NCBI GenBank assembly: GCA_021324615.1
Contig: JAJPIT010000095.1
Coordinates: 1-51,513, forward strand
From: Terriglobia bacterium
GTDB taxonomy: Bacteria > Acidobacteriota > Terriglobia > Bryobacterales > Bryobacteraceae
Direction: 5' to 3'
DNA: 51,513 bases
The position numbers and the translations under genes are program-made. Below the pieces are notes generated by a model. The model was not told the DNA's origin, did not search any database, and worked only from the letters and a program-made list of their open reading frames with translations. How positions within the stretch are numbered: position 1 is the first letter of the stretch; each line of letters opens with the position of its first letter. Shown one piece after another: positions 35,160 through 44,980 of this stretch.

Positions 35160-36039
35160 GCGTCGGCGTCAATTCCTGACCCTTGCCCTGCCTCCGGTGC
35201 TTGAAAGCTGCGGACGTTTTAAGAACCGCGCCGCCGATACCGGCGCCGCGCAGCGGATCGTCTGCATCGGGCAAGCCTACAACGAGATCATTTACGCGCT
35301 GGGCGCGCAGGCGAATCTGGTTGGCGTGGATTACTCCAGCACCTATCCGCCCGAGATCAAAAACCTGCCCACGGTGGGATACCATCGCGCCCTCAGCGCC
35401 GAAGGCATCCTCTCGCTGCATCCGACCCTGATTCTCCATGACAACAACATCGGTCCGGAGAACGTCGTCCGCCAACTGGACGCCCTGCACGTTCCGATGA
35501 AGACCTTCACCGCAAAGAACGATTCCGTGGCCGGCACGGAGGCGCTGCTGCGCGAAATGGGCGCCTTTTTCCACCGCGAGCAACGCGCCGAGGAGCTGTG
35601 CGCGCGCCTGGAGCGCGGAATGGAAGCCGCCGCCGAAGCCGTCAAGAAATATCCGGACAGCCCGCGGGTCGCCATCATCCATTTCGGGCGCGCCTCCAAC
35701 GTTTACCTCCTGGTCGGCAACGGGGGCGGCGGGGACGCCAGCACCGCGGGCAAGATGGTGGAACTTGCCGGCGGCCGCCCGGCCATCGAGCAACCAGGCA
35801 TGCAGCGGATGGTTTCTCCCGAGATCCTCGCCCGGAGCAACCCCCAGGTGATTCTCATGACCGAGTATGGCTATGACCGGCTCGGTTCGATGGAGCAGGC
35901 CAAGACGCTGCCCGGGGTCGCCGAAACCGAAGCCGCCCGCCGGAATCGCATCTACCGCGTGCCCGAACACGATCTCATGTACTTCGGGCCGGATACGGGA
36001 GAGAGCATCCTGAGACTTGCCCAGCTCATCCATCAATGA
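35158..36039 (+). CDS. hmuT: Heme/metal-chelate ABC transporter substrate-binding protein (HmuT-like)
   Basis: 293 residues. The N-terminus MRRRQFLTLALPPVLESC looks like a twin-arginine or lipoprotein signal, though the lipobox residue before Ser-Cys is an unusual Glu. The rest is a class III (FecB/BtuF-like) binding protein: RIVCIGQAYNEIIYALGA at the start, LPTVGYHRALSAEGILSLHP, and an LVGNGGGGDASTAGKMVELAG segment very typical of hemin-binding HmuT. It binds ligand in the periplasm and delivers it to the permease encoded 10 bp downstream. The ligand, heme or cobalamin/siderophore, is inferred from family resemblance only. Confidence 0.87.
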   Translation: MRRRQFLTLALPPVLESCGRFKNRAADTGAAQRIVCIGQAYNEIIYALGAQANLVGVDYSSTYPPEIKNLPTVGYHRALSAEGILSLHPTLILHDNNIGPENVVRQLDALHVPMKTFTAKNDSVAGTEALLREMGAFFHREQRAEELCARLERGMEAAAEAVKKYPDSPRVAIIHFGRASNVYLLVGNGGGGDASTAGKMVELAGGRPAIEQPGMQRMVSPEILARSNPQVILMTEYGYDRLGSMEQAKTLPGVAETEAARRNRIYRVPEHDLMYFGPDTGESILRLAQLIHQ

Positions 36040-36049
36040 AGGGCCGGCG

Positions 36050-37081
36050 ATGAAGGGTCCGCGCGGCGACCGCTGGTGTCTTGCGCTGCTGTTCGCGCTC
36101 ATGATCGCGACCGCGGTCGCGTCCATTCGTTTTGGAGCGATGGATTTTTCTTTCAGCGATATGGCGGCGGCCGCCTGGGGCTGGCTCTCGGGAGCCGCCG
36201 GGTTGTCCCTCGATCAGAGAATTTTCATCAATCTGCGCGTTCCGCGGGCCCTCCTCTGCCTGCTGGTCGGAGCCTGTCTCGGCGCCGGCGGCACGCTGAT
36301 GCAGGGGTTGTTCCGCAATCCGATCGTCGAACCCGGCCTGGTGGGCACATCGAGCGGCGCGGCCTTCGGAGCATCGCTTTTTTATGTATTCGGGGCTCTT
36401 TTTAAGGTAAATCTGGGCGCCTGGACGCTTCCCGTGTCCGCCTGCGCCGGCGGCGTGATTTCGACATACGTGGTTTTTACTCTGGCCCAAACCAGGAACG
36501 AGGGCCGCAGTTCCATCCTGCGTCTGCTGCTCACCGGACTGGCGATCAACGCGCTGTTCATGAGCGGCATCGGATTTCTTTCCTACGTGGCGCGTGATCC
36601 GGCCGCCCGCTCCATCATCTACTGGAATCTCGGCACTCTTTCCGGCGCCGACTGGAATTCGGTTCTGGTGGTCGGCGCGGCCACCGCCGCCGGCCTTGCG
36701 CCCGCCATCGCGTTGGCCAAGCCGCTGAACGCCCTGATGATCGGCGAGGAGGAAGCGGCCGCCCTGGGGGTCAACGTCCGGCGCCTGAAATGGACGGTTC
36801 TTTCGATCAACGTCCTGATGGTCGCCGTGGCCACGGCTTTCACCGGAGTCATCAGTTTTGTGGGGCTGATTGTGCCGCATATTTTGCGGATTCTCCGCGG
36901 TCCCGACAACCGCTTCCTGATCACCGGCAGCGCGCTGCTGGGCGGCATTCTTCTGAGCCTTGCCGATCTCATCGCGCGCGTCACGCTGCGCCCCGCCGAA
37001 CTGCCGATCGGGATCGTCACCGCGGTGGTTGGCGTTCCCGTGTTTCTTTCGCTGCTGAGCAGCCGGGATTATCTTTCCTGA
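36050..37081 (+). CDS. hmuU: FecCD-family ABC transporter permease (HmuU-like)
   Basis: 343 residues, inner-membrane subunit with nine to ten hydrophobic segments. FecCD signatures include LRVPRALLCLLVGACLGAGG, MQGLFRNPIVEPGLVGTSSG, and GVISFVGLIVPHILRIL, which contacts the ATPase. The ATG at 36050, preceded by AAGGG, is preferred over the in-frame ATG at 36017, which lies in the hmuT coding region. It sits between the binding-protein and ATPase genes. Confidence 0.93.
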   Translation: MKGPRGDRWCLALLFALMIATAVASIRFGAMDFSFSDMAAAAWGWLSGAAGLSLDQRIFINLRVPRALLCLLVGACLGAGGTLMQGLFRNPIVEPGLVGTSSGAAFGASLFYVFGALFKVNLGAWTLPVSACAGGVISTYVVFTLAQTRNEGRSSILRLLLTGLAINALFMSGIGFLSYVARDPAARSIIYWNLGTLSGADWNSVLVVGAATAAGLAPAIALAKPLNALMIGEEEAAALGVNVRRLKWTVLSINVLMVAVATAFTGVISFVGLIVPHILRILRGPDNRFLITGSALLGGILLSLADLIARVTLRPAELPIGIVTAVVGVPVFLSLLSSRDYLS

Positions 37082-37084
37082 GCC

Positions 37085-37882
37085 ATGCTCGCCGCCGAGA
37101 ATCTGGTGTTCCGCGCCGGGTCCCGCCTGCTGATCGACCATGTATCGGCGGCCTTCGAACCCGGCCTGCTGCATCTGATCATCGGCCCCAACGGCGCGGG
37201 CAAATCGACCCTGATCCGGATTCTGGCGCGGCTGCTGCGGCCCGCCGAAGGCCGGGTCCTCTACGACGGCCGCGACGTGGCGTCCCAGAGCGCCCGCGAT
37301 CTGGCCCGGCGGAGAGCCATGCTATCGCAAGCCGTCGAAGTGGCTTTCTCCCTTCCGGTACGCGAGCTGGTCCTGATGGGACGGTATCCGCATTTCACCG
37401 CGCGTCCCGGCGCCGGAGATGAACAGGTCTGCGACGAGGTCATGAAGTTTTTCGGACTGGCCGGCATGGCGGACCGATGTTACGGGACGCTCAGCGGCGG
37501 CGAGAGGCAGCGGGTCCAGTTCGCCCGCGTGCTGGCCCAGATCTGGCGTCCGGTGGAAGGCGCCACCCGCATCCTCTTCCTCGATGAGCCGCTCACCTTT
37601 CTGGATATTCTGCACCAGATCGATTTCATGAATAAGATCCGGGGCTTCGCGGCTCAAAAGGACGCCGTTGTCGTCGGCGTGGTGCACGACCTGAACCTCG
37701 CCGCCCGCTTCGCCGACCGCCTGCTCCTGCTGCACCAGGGCCGCATCCTTGCCGAGGGCCCCCCGCCGGGCGTGCTGGTGGAGGAGCATCTGCGCCCGGC
37801 GTTCGGAGTGGCGCCGGTGCTTATCCGGGATGCGGCCACCGGCAAAACGCACCTGGTGTTCGAGGATCGCGGCCCCGCATAG
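37085..37882 (+). CDS. hmuV: ABC transporter ATP-binding protein (HmuV-like)
   Basis: 265 residues, cytosolic ATPase of the importer. Walker A GPNGAGKST at 34-42, signature LSGGERQRV at 136-144, Walker B ILFLDEP at about 163-169, then a switch His in VGVVHDLNLAARFAD. The insertion around WRPVEGATRILFLDEP is usual for HmuV. It starts three bases after the permease stop, so the three genes form one operon. It is convergent with the third TonB-dependent receptor, whose 3' end is 20 bp away. Confidence 0.95.
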   Translation: MLAAENLVFRAGSRLLIDHVSAAFEPGLLHLIIGPNGAGKSTLIRILARLLRPAEGRVLYDGRDVASQSARDLARRRAMLSQAVEVAFSLPVRELVLMGRYPHFTARPGAGDEQVCDEVMKFFGLAGMADRCYGTLSGGERQRVQFARVLAQIWRPVEGATRILFLDEPLTFLDILHQIDFMNKIRGFAAQKDAVVVGVVHDLNLAARFADRLLLLHQGRILAEGPPPGVLVEEHLRPAFGVAPVLIRDAATGKTHLVFEDRGPA

Positions 37883-37902
37883 CGGGGGCGGCGGCGTTCG
37901 CC

Positions 37903-40773
37903 TCAGAAGACCAGCCGCAGCGCCAGTTCCGCCTGCTGCAAATTTCCCGCGGCCAGAATCTGGCCGAACTGCGCCGAATTCGCGGCCCCGATGTTGATGG
38001 TGTGATTGGCGTCGGCGCCGAGGTTGGTCACGCCGAACAGGTTGAAGGCCTGCCCGATCAGCTCCAGCCTGCGCTGCTCGTGCACGAAGAAGGCTCGCGT
38101 CAGCTTCAGATCGAAGCTGTTGAACCGGCTGCTCTGGATCGCCGAGGCCGCGACCGGCGCCAAATTCAACGACGCCCGATACGCGTTCACCGCCGCCAGC
38201 ACCGCCGCGTTATCGCGGTTCCCTTCATTGCGCGTCGTGCCCGGAACATACTGCGTAATGCCGTCGATAATCATCGTCGGCGCCGTGACGCTGAACGGCA
38301 GCGAGCTGCGGATCTGCCACAACATCCCCGCCGTGATCTTCCAGGGAAGCTGCACAAAACCGCCCGCCACCAGCGAATTTCTGCGGTCGATCGCCGCCGG
38401 TCCCCAATCCAGGTTGTAATTATTCTGGTTGGTCACCTGCGACTGCGGTCCGTCGTCGCGGTTGGAGGCCAGCGTGTAGGAAATATCGAACTGGAAGCGG
38501 TTGGAGAACCGCTTTTTGGCCTGCACGAACAGCGCTTTGTATTTGTACTGCGAAATCGGCTCGTGATCCAGAATGCGCGCAAACGCCGGATTCGGCCGCA
38601 CGCCCGCCGCGTTCGGATAATTCAAGTCCCAGGAGCGCCAGTCGTGCAGCGTGTGCACGTACGCCCCGTTGACATCGATCGAAAAATCTTTCGTAATCTG
38701 ACGCGAATAGCCGAGCGTGAACTGCTGCGAATAGGGCATCGCGAAATTCTGCGCCAGCACGGTCACCGTCGGCGGCGCGGTGGAGCAGAAAGAGGTCGGG
38801 CTCTGCCCGCCATACGGATTCGGATAGCTTGGATTGGGGATCAGAACGCTGCACTGCACGTAATTCCGGTTTTCGGGGAAATTCAGCAGCGTTTGAATGT
38901 TGTTGTAATAAATTCCGTAGCCGCCGCGAACCACGTCCCGGTTCTTCCCCAGCACGTTCCAGGCGAATCCGAACCGCGGGCCGAAGTTGTACGGCTGCCC
39001 GCGCTTGGAGGGATCGCCGATGTCCGGCACCGGCCTGGGGAAGGAGTTCAGATTCAGGCTCTCGTTATACGAGCCTACTTCACGATCCCAGCGCAGCCCC
39101 AGGTTCAGCGTCAGATCGCGCGCGATCTTCCAATCGTCCTGAATATAGGCCCCGTATTGCGAAACCGGAACCGAGGTGTACAAACCTGGAATCGAGGCGG
39201 TGAACTGCGAGGGGCCGTGCAGCGCCGCGATCGTCGCCGGATTCTTGGGATTGAACAACTGGTCGGTGGGAAATGTCCAGGTCCCCTGATAATTGGTCAC
39301 CTGATCGTCGGCGAAAGGAATGTAGCTGTAATCGAATCCGAATTTGAAGGTGTGATTTCCCCGGACCCAGTTCAAATCGTCTTTAAACTCCGTGCGCCGC
39401 TCGATACCCAGTTCGCCGTACCCCTGCCCGTAGCGGAAACTGGGAAACGAATAGACCGTTTGCAATTCATTCAAGCGCGACTGCGGGAATTGCCCGATGT
39501 CGGTGAAAATCGGCTCGCCCGCCGGGCCAAGCTGATACGACGAATAGGCGTATTGAAAGCGAAAATCGTTCACGATGGCCGGCGACGGCGTCCAGGTGTG
39601 CCCGGCCACAAAGGCGTGCCGCGGGATCAAGCCGTCGTAGCAGTTCGATTCCGCCGATCCGCTGCACCCCTGCCAGGTCTGTTTGTTCCACTCCTGGGAA
39701 TACCGCGCAAACAGCCGCTGGTTGTTGCTGATGTCATCGTCCACGCGGATGTTGAGAAGCTGATCGTAGCTGGGCTTGTTGAACACTCCGACGTTAGAGG
39801 AGTAATACTGGGCCGCCGCCGGCGCGACGTAAATGGTGAAGCTGTCCTTGATCTGCGTCCGTTCGTAGGCGCCGTAGATATGAATCTTGTTCTTGACGAT
39901 CGGGCCGCCGGCGTCGCCCCCGAACTGATTCCGGTTGAAGGGCGCCCGGCCCGATCCGCCGGCCGCGGCGATGGCCTGCTGCGTGAAGGTGTTGTCGTGA
40001 TTCAGCACCGCGTTGCGCCAGAAGTCGAACAGCTCGCCATGAAAGTTGTTGGTGCCGCTTTTGGTCACCATGTTGACCATGCCGCCCATCGCCAGCCCCT
40101 GCTCGGCCTTGAACTGGGTGGTGATCACGTTGAACTCCTGGATGGCGCCCTCCGGAAAGTTCTGGCGGGGCTCGCCCTGCTCGGCCCACGTGTTGGTCAC
40201 GCCGTCCACGGTGAAGCCGTTGGCATAAAACCGCCCGCCCGCGCCGATCTCGACGTTGTTGTAGAACACGCGCGAGGCGTCCTGGGTCGTTCCCGGCATC
40301 AGCAGCGCCAGATTCAGCGTCTGCCGGGTGTTGACCGGCAGCGCGTCGATCTGCTGCTGCGTCACCACCCCCGACACCTCGCCCTTGGTGGTATCCACCT
40401 GCGGCACTTCGCCGGTGACCGTCACCGATTCCTGCACGTTCCCCACCGTCAGCGTCACGTCGCGATTCAAATGCATCCCCACGGTGAGCGTCATATCGGT
40501 CAGGGTTTCTTTCTTAAATCCCGCCGCCTCCGCCGTCAGCGAATAGCGCCCCGGCAGCACGTTGAACAGGAATCGTCCTTCGCTGTCGCTTTGGATGCTC
40601 CGCGTAACGCCGGTATCCTGATTGGTCACGGTGACCTTCGCCGTGGCCACTGGCGCACCGCTCGGATCCCGCACCACGCCCGACAACTCCGCCTCGCTGG
40701 TCTGCGCCAATAACCCGCCGCCCGCCAGCACAGCGGCGATCAGCAACGACGCACCCCGGTTTCCAAGAAACAT
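37903..40773 (-). CDS. TonB-dependent receptor with carboxypeptidase-regulatory-like domain
   Basis: 956 residues, complete. Signal peptide of about 23 residues (LLIAAVLAGGGLLAQ). CarboxypepD_reg domain at 28-112 (LSGVVRDPSGAPVATAKVTV, LPGRYSLTAEAAGF). Plug from about TQQQIDALPVNTRQTLNLAL, and a barrel ending AELALRLVF. GAGGGGGGAG precedes the ATG. It is the nearest outer-membrane receptor to the hmuTUV-like operon, but lies on the opposite strand and looks like the polymer-type receptors elsewhere in the window, so a heme role is not implied. Confidence 0.92.
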   Translation of the reverse strand: MFLGNRGASLLIAAVLAGGGLLAQTSEAELSGVVRDPSGAPVATAKVTVTNQDTGVTRSIQSDSEGRFLFNVLPGRYSLTAEAAGFKKETLTDMTLTVGMHLNRDVTLTVGNVQESVTVTGEVPQVDTTKGEVSGVVTQQQIDALPVNTRQTLNLALLMPGTTQDASRVFYNNVEIGAGGRFYANGFTVDGVTNTWAEQGEPRQNFPEGAIQEFNVITTQFKAEQGLAMGGMVNMVTKSGTNNFHGELFDFWRNAVLNHDNTFTQQAIAAAGGSGRAPFNRNQFGGDAGGPIVKNKIHIYGAYERTQIKDSFTIYVAPAAAQYYSSNVGVFNKPSYDQLLNIRVDDDISNNQRLFARYSQEWNKQTWQGCSGSAESNCYDGLIPRHAFVAGHTWTPSPAIVNDFRFQYAYSSYQLGPAGEPIFTDIGQFPQSRLNELQTVYSFPSFRYGQGYGELGIERRTEFKDDLNWVRGNHTFKFGFDYSYIPFADDQVTNYQGTWTFPTDQLFNPKNPATIAALHGPSQFTASIPGLYTSVPVSQYGAYIQDDWKIARDLTLNLGLRWDREVGSYNESLNLNSFPRPVPDIGDPSKRGQPYNFGPRFGFAWNVLGKNRDVVRGGYGIYYNNIQTLLNFPENRNYVQCSVLIPNPSYPNPYGGQSPTSFCSTAPPTVTVLAQNFAMPYSQQFTLGYSRQITKDFSIDVNGAYVHTLHDWRSWDLNYPNAAGVRPNPAFARILDHEPISQYKYKALFVQAKKRFSNRFQFDISYTLASNRDDGPQSQVTNQNNYNLDWGPAAIDRRNSLVAGGFVQLPWKITAGMLWQIRSSLPFSVTAPTMIIDGITQYVPGTTRNEGNRDNAAVLAAVNAYRASLNLAPVAASAIQSSRFNSFDLKLTRAFFVHEQRRLELIGQAFNLFGVTNLGADANHTINIGAANSAQFGQILAAGNLQQAELALRLVF

Positions 40774-40821
40774 AACTCCCCCCTCGTTGTGATTTCGACT
40801 TCTTTCTCTTGCGGCGGCGCG

Positions 40822-43800
40822 CTACCGCTCGCGCACCGCCGTCGGCGCATCCGCCGCGGAAGGCTCGCTTTCCGACGCCGGCAGATTCGGCCGCAGCCTT
40901 TCGACGCGCCACGTCACGCGGCCGCCCTGTTCCCGCTCCGTCCGCCGGATTCTCAAGTGCGCCTTGGCCAGATACTCCAGATGCACGCGATCGAACGCAA
41001 GGCCTGCCGAGGCCATCAGCTTCATATAATCGCCGTGCGCTGTCTCATCCGGAGCCTCCGTGTATCCCGAATCCCAGGTCACGTCCGGCGAAATATTGCC
41101 CACTCCGCCGCTTCCCGGAGCCGCGCCGCCGCGGCCTCCGCCCGCTCCTTTAAGCGCCATGTAAATGCGGATGCCGTTGACCACCGGCTGCTGCATATTC
41201 TCCGGCTGCCATCGCTGCCCGAACCGCTGATACCGCGAATTCATCCGCGACTCCAGTTCAAGCAAGCCGGGCACGTTCCGCTCCGCCGCCACGATCCGGT
41301 CCCGGATCTCGTAGGCGATCTTCTCCGAATACGGATGCTGGTCGTCCCGCAGATAGCCGAGCGAAGTAAACCACCCCCGCGGAATCCACCAAGTACGGCC
41401 GTTGTTGGCCCCCTGCCGGCTGGTCACCCATCCCGAGTACTCCGAAAAAGGCTGCACCCACTCGTGCGACGGATACCCGTGCGGATTTAAAAACGCGTCC
41501 GGCAGCCACTGCTCAAGCAACTGCCGCCGAGTCCGCGACTCCGGATACACCGGATCGGTCTCTCCCTGCCCCAACGAAACATCCGCCGCCAGCGCGCCGT
41601 GATATCCCGGATGCAGCATGTTGTTCGGCGTAATTTCGGCAAGCTGCACGGAAAGCTCCGCACCATCCGGATTGGTGATCGGGTGCAGCACCACGTTGAC
41701 CTGCTTCAGCAGCGCCCGCGTTTGCGGATCGTTCACCAGCTCCTCGCCGAGCTTCAAAATATGACTGGTGGAGGAAACTTCATTGGCGTGCTGCCGCCCC
41801 GAGTAGACGATGGTCGCCTTGAGGGTCGTCTCCTTGGCCGGCGACCGCAGCGCCGAAGGCGTCGGCAACGTCACATCCGCCACCCAGATGTTTTCCCCCA
41901 GATAGCTCCGCCCCATCCAGTAGGCGTCCACGCCCGGCGATTGCGCCAGCTTGGCCAGCACGGCGGCGCTTTCCGCCGGCGGAATCGGCTCATCCCACTG
42001 CACCGCCTTCGGCGCATAATCCGTGATCATCGGGCGCTTGGAAGCCGCCGGCTCGATCTTCACCTTAGCGAATTCCCGCGGCGCCGGATCTTCGACTTTT
42101 TCCGTCAGTGGACGCGGCAATTCGAACTCGAACGCCATTTCGCTCAGGTGCGGATAGGCGATCTCATCGCGGTACATCCCCGCCGCGTGCATCCTTTCGA
42201 GCCAGGCCAGTTGGCCGCGCGCCTGCTCCACCGCGAAAATGCTGCGGTCCACCTGATCCTCGCTCTCCTGGTTCACCCACTCCGCGTGCCGGTCCTCCTT
42301 GAAATCCGCGGGCAGCTCCCAGGTCAAGCTCACCGGGCCCCCGGCGCCCACCCGCGCCGCGATCAACCGCGGCTGCATCGCGCCCGCCAGCGGCCACAGC
42401 TCCCGCCGTTCATGATGGCGCTGGCCGCGCGCGTCGGTCCAGGCCAGCTCCACCGACGGCGCGCCGTCCGCCTTGGCGTAAAACTCCAGATGAACATGGC
42501 CATCCTTGCCGTCCTCTGGGGCGTGGACGATCGGAATGATCCGCCCGACGTAGTTGACCGCGCGCCCGGCTTCCAGATCGCCCATCATGTTCACGAAGTT
42601 TTCGGTCGAATAAAAAATGTCTTCCTGAAGCGCTTCGAGCGAGGAAATTCGCTCTTTATCGATGTAGGGCAGCTCGTAGCTGGGCTCGCTCAAATGAAAA
42701 TCCATCTTCAGCGTGTCGAACGGCGGAGCAAACTCCGGCCGCAGATCCCCGTGATAGCGAGCCATCACCGTCCGGTAAACGCGCGGCAAAATTTCCTTGT
42801 GGTAGCGCTCCCAAAACTCCTCGATATCGGTGGGAATGCGCCGGTCGAGAATGATGTTTGACTCCGCCGCCACCCGCACCCATCCGGTATCCACCTGAAC
42901 TTTTTCGTACTCCGGCATCACGCCGTTGTAGGGCCGGTCCACCGTGGTCACCGTGAACTCCCGCGTCAGGATTTCTTTTCCGGAAGCGTCGAAAACATGG
43001 GCGCGATACGTCGGGCCGCGGCCATCGAACTCGCTGAAGTCGATCTTCCCGAGCGGGATATTCAGCTCGTGCGCGAGCATCTCATCCACCGGATACAACT
43101 CCTGCACCCATCGCGCGTGTGAATACATGGACCGCGTTTGAGACGGATCGTCGTTCCTCTTGAACTCGATCCTGATCGAGGCCGCGCGTCCCTTCACCAG
43201 CGGCGCGATTTCATCCATCAGCCAGCTCACGCCGGATTTGTAGGCGCACAACACCACCACCTCGCTCGATTTCGGCAGCAGATCCTCGATCTGTTTTTTG
43301 AGCGAGCGCCGCATCTCCGGCCCCTCGCTTACCCGAGCCTCCACCCGCACCGGTCCGCTGATCTTGGGCAGCGCCTCGCGGATCGCCTGGATCAGCCGCG
43401 TTCCTTCCCAGGGAATCGTCACGTCCTCCTGAAACGTCGGCGTGGCCTGATGGAACTGATAGCCCGGCGCGCGGTAATGCAGCGCCGGCAGTTTGTCGCA
43501 GCACTGCGTGCCGGCGTGCAGGCTGGCCGTCTCTACCTTCACCTCGCTCACGCCCAGACGATCCTGCAATTCCTTGCGAACCATCCCGCTCAATCCCGGC
43601 TCGGCGACATCGACAAAAACCTTCGCCTCGACGTTTTTGGGCGACTGGATCTCCGCGGCCCACTTCTCCAGCCGGTACAGCGCGACCGCTGCCTGCCCCG
43701 CGCTCGAACGCAGCGAAAAGAACCGGTGCAGGTCATAGCGAATCTCTTCGAGAGACAAATACTTCTTGCCGGTTTCCCACAAATTGGGAAAATGCCCGGC

Positions 43801-44934
43801 CAGCGCATCCAACGCGCGCGCCTCATCACCCCGGACCAGAACCGCCGCGTTCCGCCCGAAGGCCTTATCGACGATCCGCAGTTCACCCTCGCCCGCCGGC
43901 ACCGCATCCAACCGGACCTTGGCGGCCGCCGCGCGCCCGGCTTGGGACGACTCCGGCACCACCGATTTCGTCCGCACATCGCGCTCCGCGGCCGCATCGG
44001 CAGGCGTCGCCAGCGGCAGCGTGATTCCGGTGGTCTCCATTCCCATCCGCGCCGCCAGATTCGCCATCGCCACGCCTGCTTCGCCCGCCGGTACATAAAG
44101 ATGTCCGTCGAGAGCCTGCGGAACCGGCATGCGCGGCGTTCCGCGGAATAAGCCGCGCATGGTGTAGATCGAGGCGAGATCCAGACGGCCGCCGCCCGGC
44201 GCCGCGCCCGCCTCAGCCTCAGGCGCTTCTCCGCCCTCCGCGTTCTGAGGCGCGCCGAGCTGGATCGGCGGCGCGTCCGGCAGCGGCTTCGGATTGGTCG
44301 CACTCCCTCCACTTGAAACAATCTGATGAACCATCGCAAATTGCGCACCGCTCAAAACCGAATCCAGATTCGCCACCGCGCCAGAAAAAAAAGCGCGGTT
44401 GATCCCCGCCTTGCCCTTGAGATATGTCACGCCGGTCAACTGCCCCAGCCCGGCGAGAGCGGACAGCCGCGGTCCCGGAACCCGCCAGATGTACGGCGCG
44501 CGCGCGGCGAAAGCCTCCGCCGCGGCCAGCAATCCCGCATCGTCGTGCCCGGCGACGATCAGATTGCCGTCCGCCGCGAAAATTCCACCTTCCTGGCTTT
44601 CGAGTTCCACAGGCGCCGCGCGGCCGATAAAAATCCTCGGACCACCTCCGCGATCCTCCGCCGCGCGAATTACTACCGGCGGCGTGAACCCGGTGGTCGC
44701 GAATCCTACGCGCGCGGCCAGGTCTGCCGCCGCCGCGTTCTGCGCCGCCGTCGGCTGATCGGGAACGACGATCTTGCCCGGAACGAAATCGACGACGCCG
44801 TCGCCGTTGGTGTCGGCGACCATCCAGCCCGCCGCGAACGGATCGGCCAGATGACTCGCGCCGCCGGGCTGAAACGCCACCAGCGAAGACAGCAGTACAA
44901 CAAGTGCGCCGCACCGCAAAACAGACTTCATCAT
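40822..44934 (-). CDS. Very large secreted M14-family zinc carboxypeptidase-like protein
   Basis: 1370 residues from the ATG at 44934 (a second ATG follows at 44931; GAGG lies upstream). The signal peptide is at the N-terminus (VLRCGALVVLLSSLVAF). A Ca2+-loop-like DTNGDGVVDF lies near residue 42. About 950 residues without a recognisable domain follow. The M14 peptidase core is at the end: HANE at about 1049-1052 supplies two zinc ligands, followed by HPITNPDGAEL and a third-ligand His in LNPHGYPSHEW. A Gly-rich linker (KGAGGGRGGAAPGSGG) precedes the last 90 residues. It is presumably an exported peptidase acting on peptides or peptidoglycan; the large N-terminal part may bind the substrate. 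Confidence 0.85.
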   Translation of the reverse strand: MMKSVLRCGALVVLLSSLVAFQPGGASHLADPFAAGWMVADTNGDGVVDFVPGKIVVPDQPTAAQNAAAADLAARVGFATTGFTPPVVIRAAEDRGGGPRIFIGRAAPVELESQEGGIFAADGNLIVAGHDDAGLLAAAEAFAARAPYIWRVPGPRLSALAGLGQLTGVTYLKGKAGINRAFFSGAVANLDSVLSGAQFAMVHQIVSSGGSATNPKPLPDAPPIQLGAPQNAEGGEAPEAEAGAAPGGGRLDLASIYTMRGLFRGTPRMPVPQALDGHLYVPAGEAGVAMANLAARMGMETTGITLPLATPADAAAERDVRTKSVVPESSQAGRAAAAKVRLDAVPAGEGELRIVDKAFGRNAAVLVRGDEARALDALAGHFPNLWETGKKYLSLEEIRYDLHRFFSLRSSAGQAAVALYRLEKWAAEIQSPKNVEAKVFVDVAEPGLSGMVRKELQDRLGVSEVKVETASLHAGTQCCDKLPALHYRAPGYQFHQATPTFQEDVTIPWEGTRLIQAIREALPKISGPVRVEARVSEGPEMRRSLKKQIEDLLPKSSEVVVLCAYKSGVSWLMDEIAPLVKGRAASIRIEFKRNDDPSQTRSMYSHARWVQELYPVDEMLAHELNIPLGKIDFSEFDGRGPTYRAHVFDASGKEILTREFTVTTVDRPYNGVMPEYEKVQVDTGWVRVAAESNIILDRRIPTDIEEFWERYHKEILPRVYRTVMARYHGDLRPEFAPPFDTLKMDFHLSEPSYELPYIDKERISSLEALQEDIFYSTENFVNMMGDLEAGRAVNYVGRIIPIVHAPEDGKDGHVHLEFYAKADGAPSVELAWTDARGQRHHERRELWPLAGAMQPRLIAARVGAGGPVSLTWELPADFKEDRHAEWVNQESEDQVDRSIFAVEQARGQLAWLERMHAAGMYRDEIAYPHLSEMAFEFELPRPLTEKVEDPAPREFAKVKIEPAASKRPMITDYAPKAVQWDEPIPPAESAAVLAKLAQSPGVDAYWMGRSYLGENIWVADVTLPTPSALRSPAKETTLKATIVYSGRQHANEVSSTSHILKLGEELVNDPQTRALLKQVNVVLHPITNPDGAELSVQLAEITPNNMLHPGYHGALAADVSLGQGETDPVYPESRTRRQLLEQWLPDAFLNPHGYPSHEWVQPFSEYSGWVTSRQGANNGRTWWIPRGWFTSLGYLRDDQHPYSEKIAYEIRDRIVAAERNVPGLLELESRMNSRYQRFGQRWQPENMQQPVVNGIRIYMALKGAGGGRGGAAPGSGGVGNISPDVTWDSGYTEAPDETAHGDYMKLMASAGLAFDRVHLEYLAKAHLRIRRTEREQGGRVTWRVERLRPNLPASESEPSAADAPTAVRER

Positions 44935-44965
44935 GGCTTGAGACCTCGAACCGGGAAGTGGGCAC

Positions 44966-44974
44966 ATTGTATCA
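44966..44974 (-). promoter_or_regulatory. Extended -10 element upstream of the M14 peptidase gene
   Basis: TGA-TACAAT on the minus strand, 31 bases before the ATG at 44934. It lies just after the upstream cytochrome gene's stop. Confidence 0.4.
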
Positions 44975-44980
44975 CACGCC

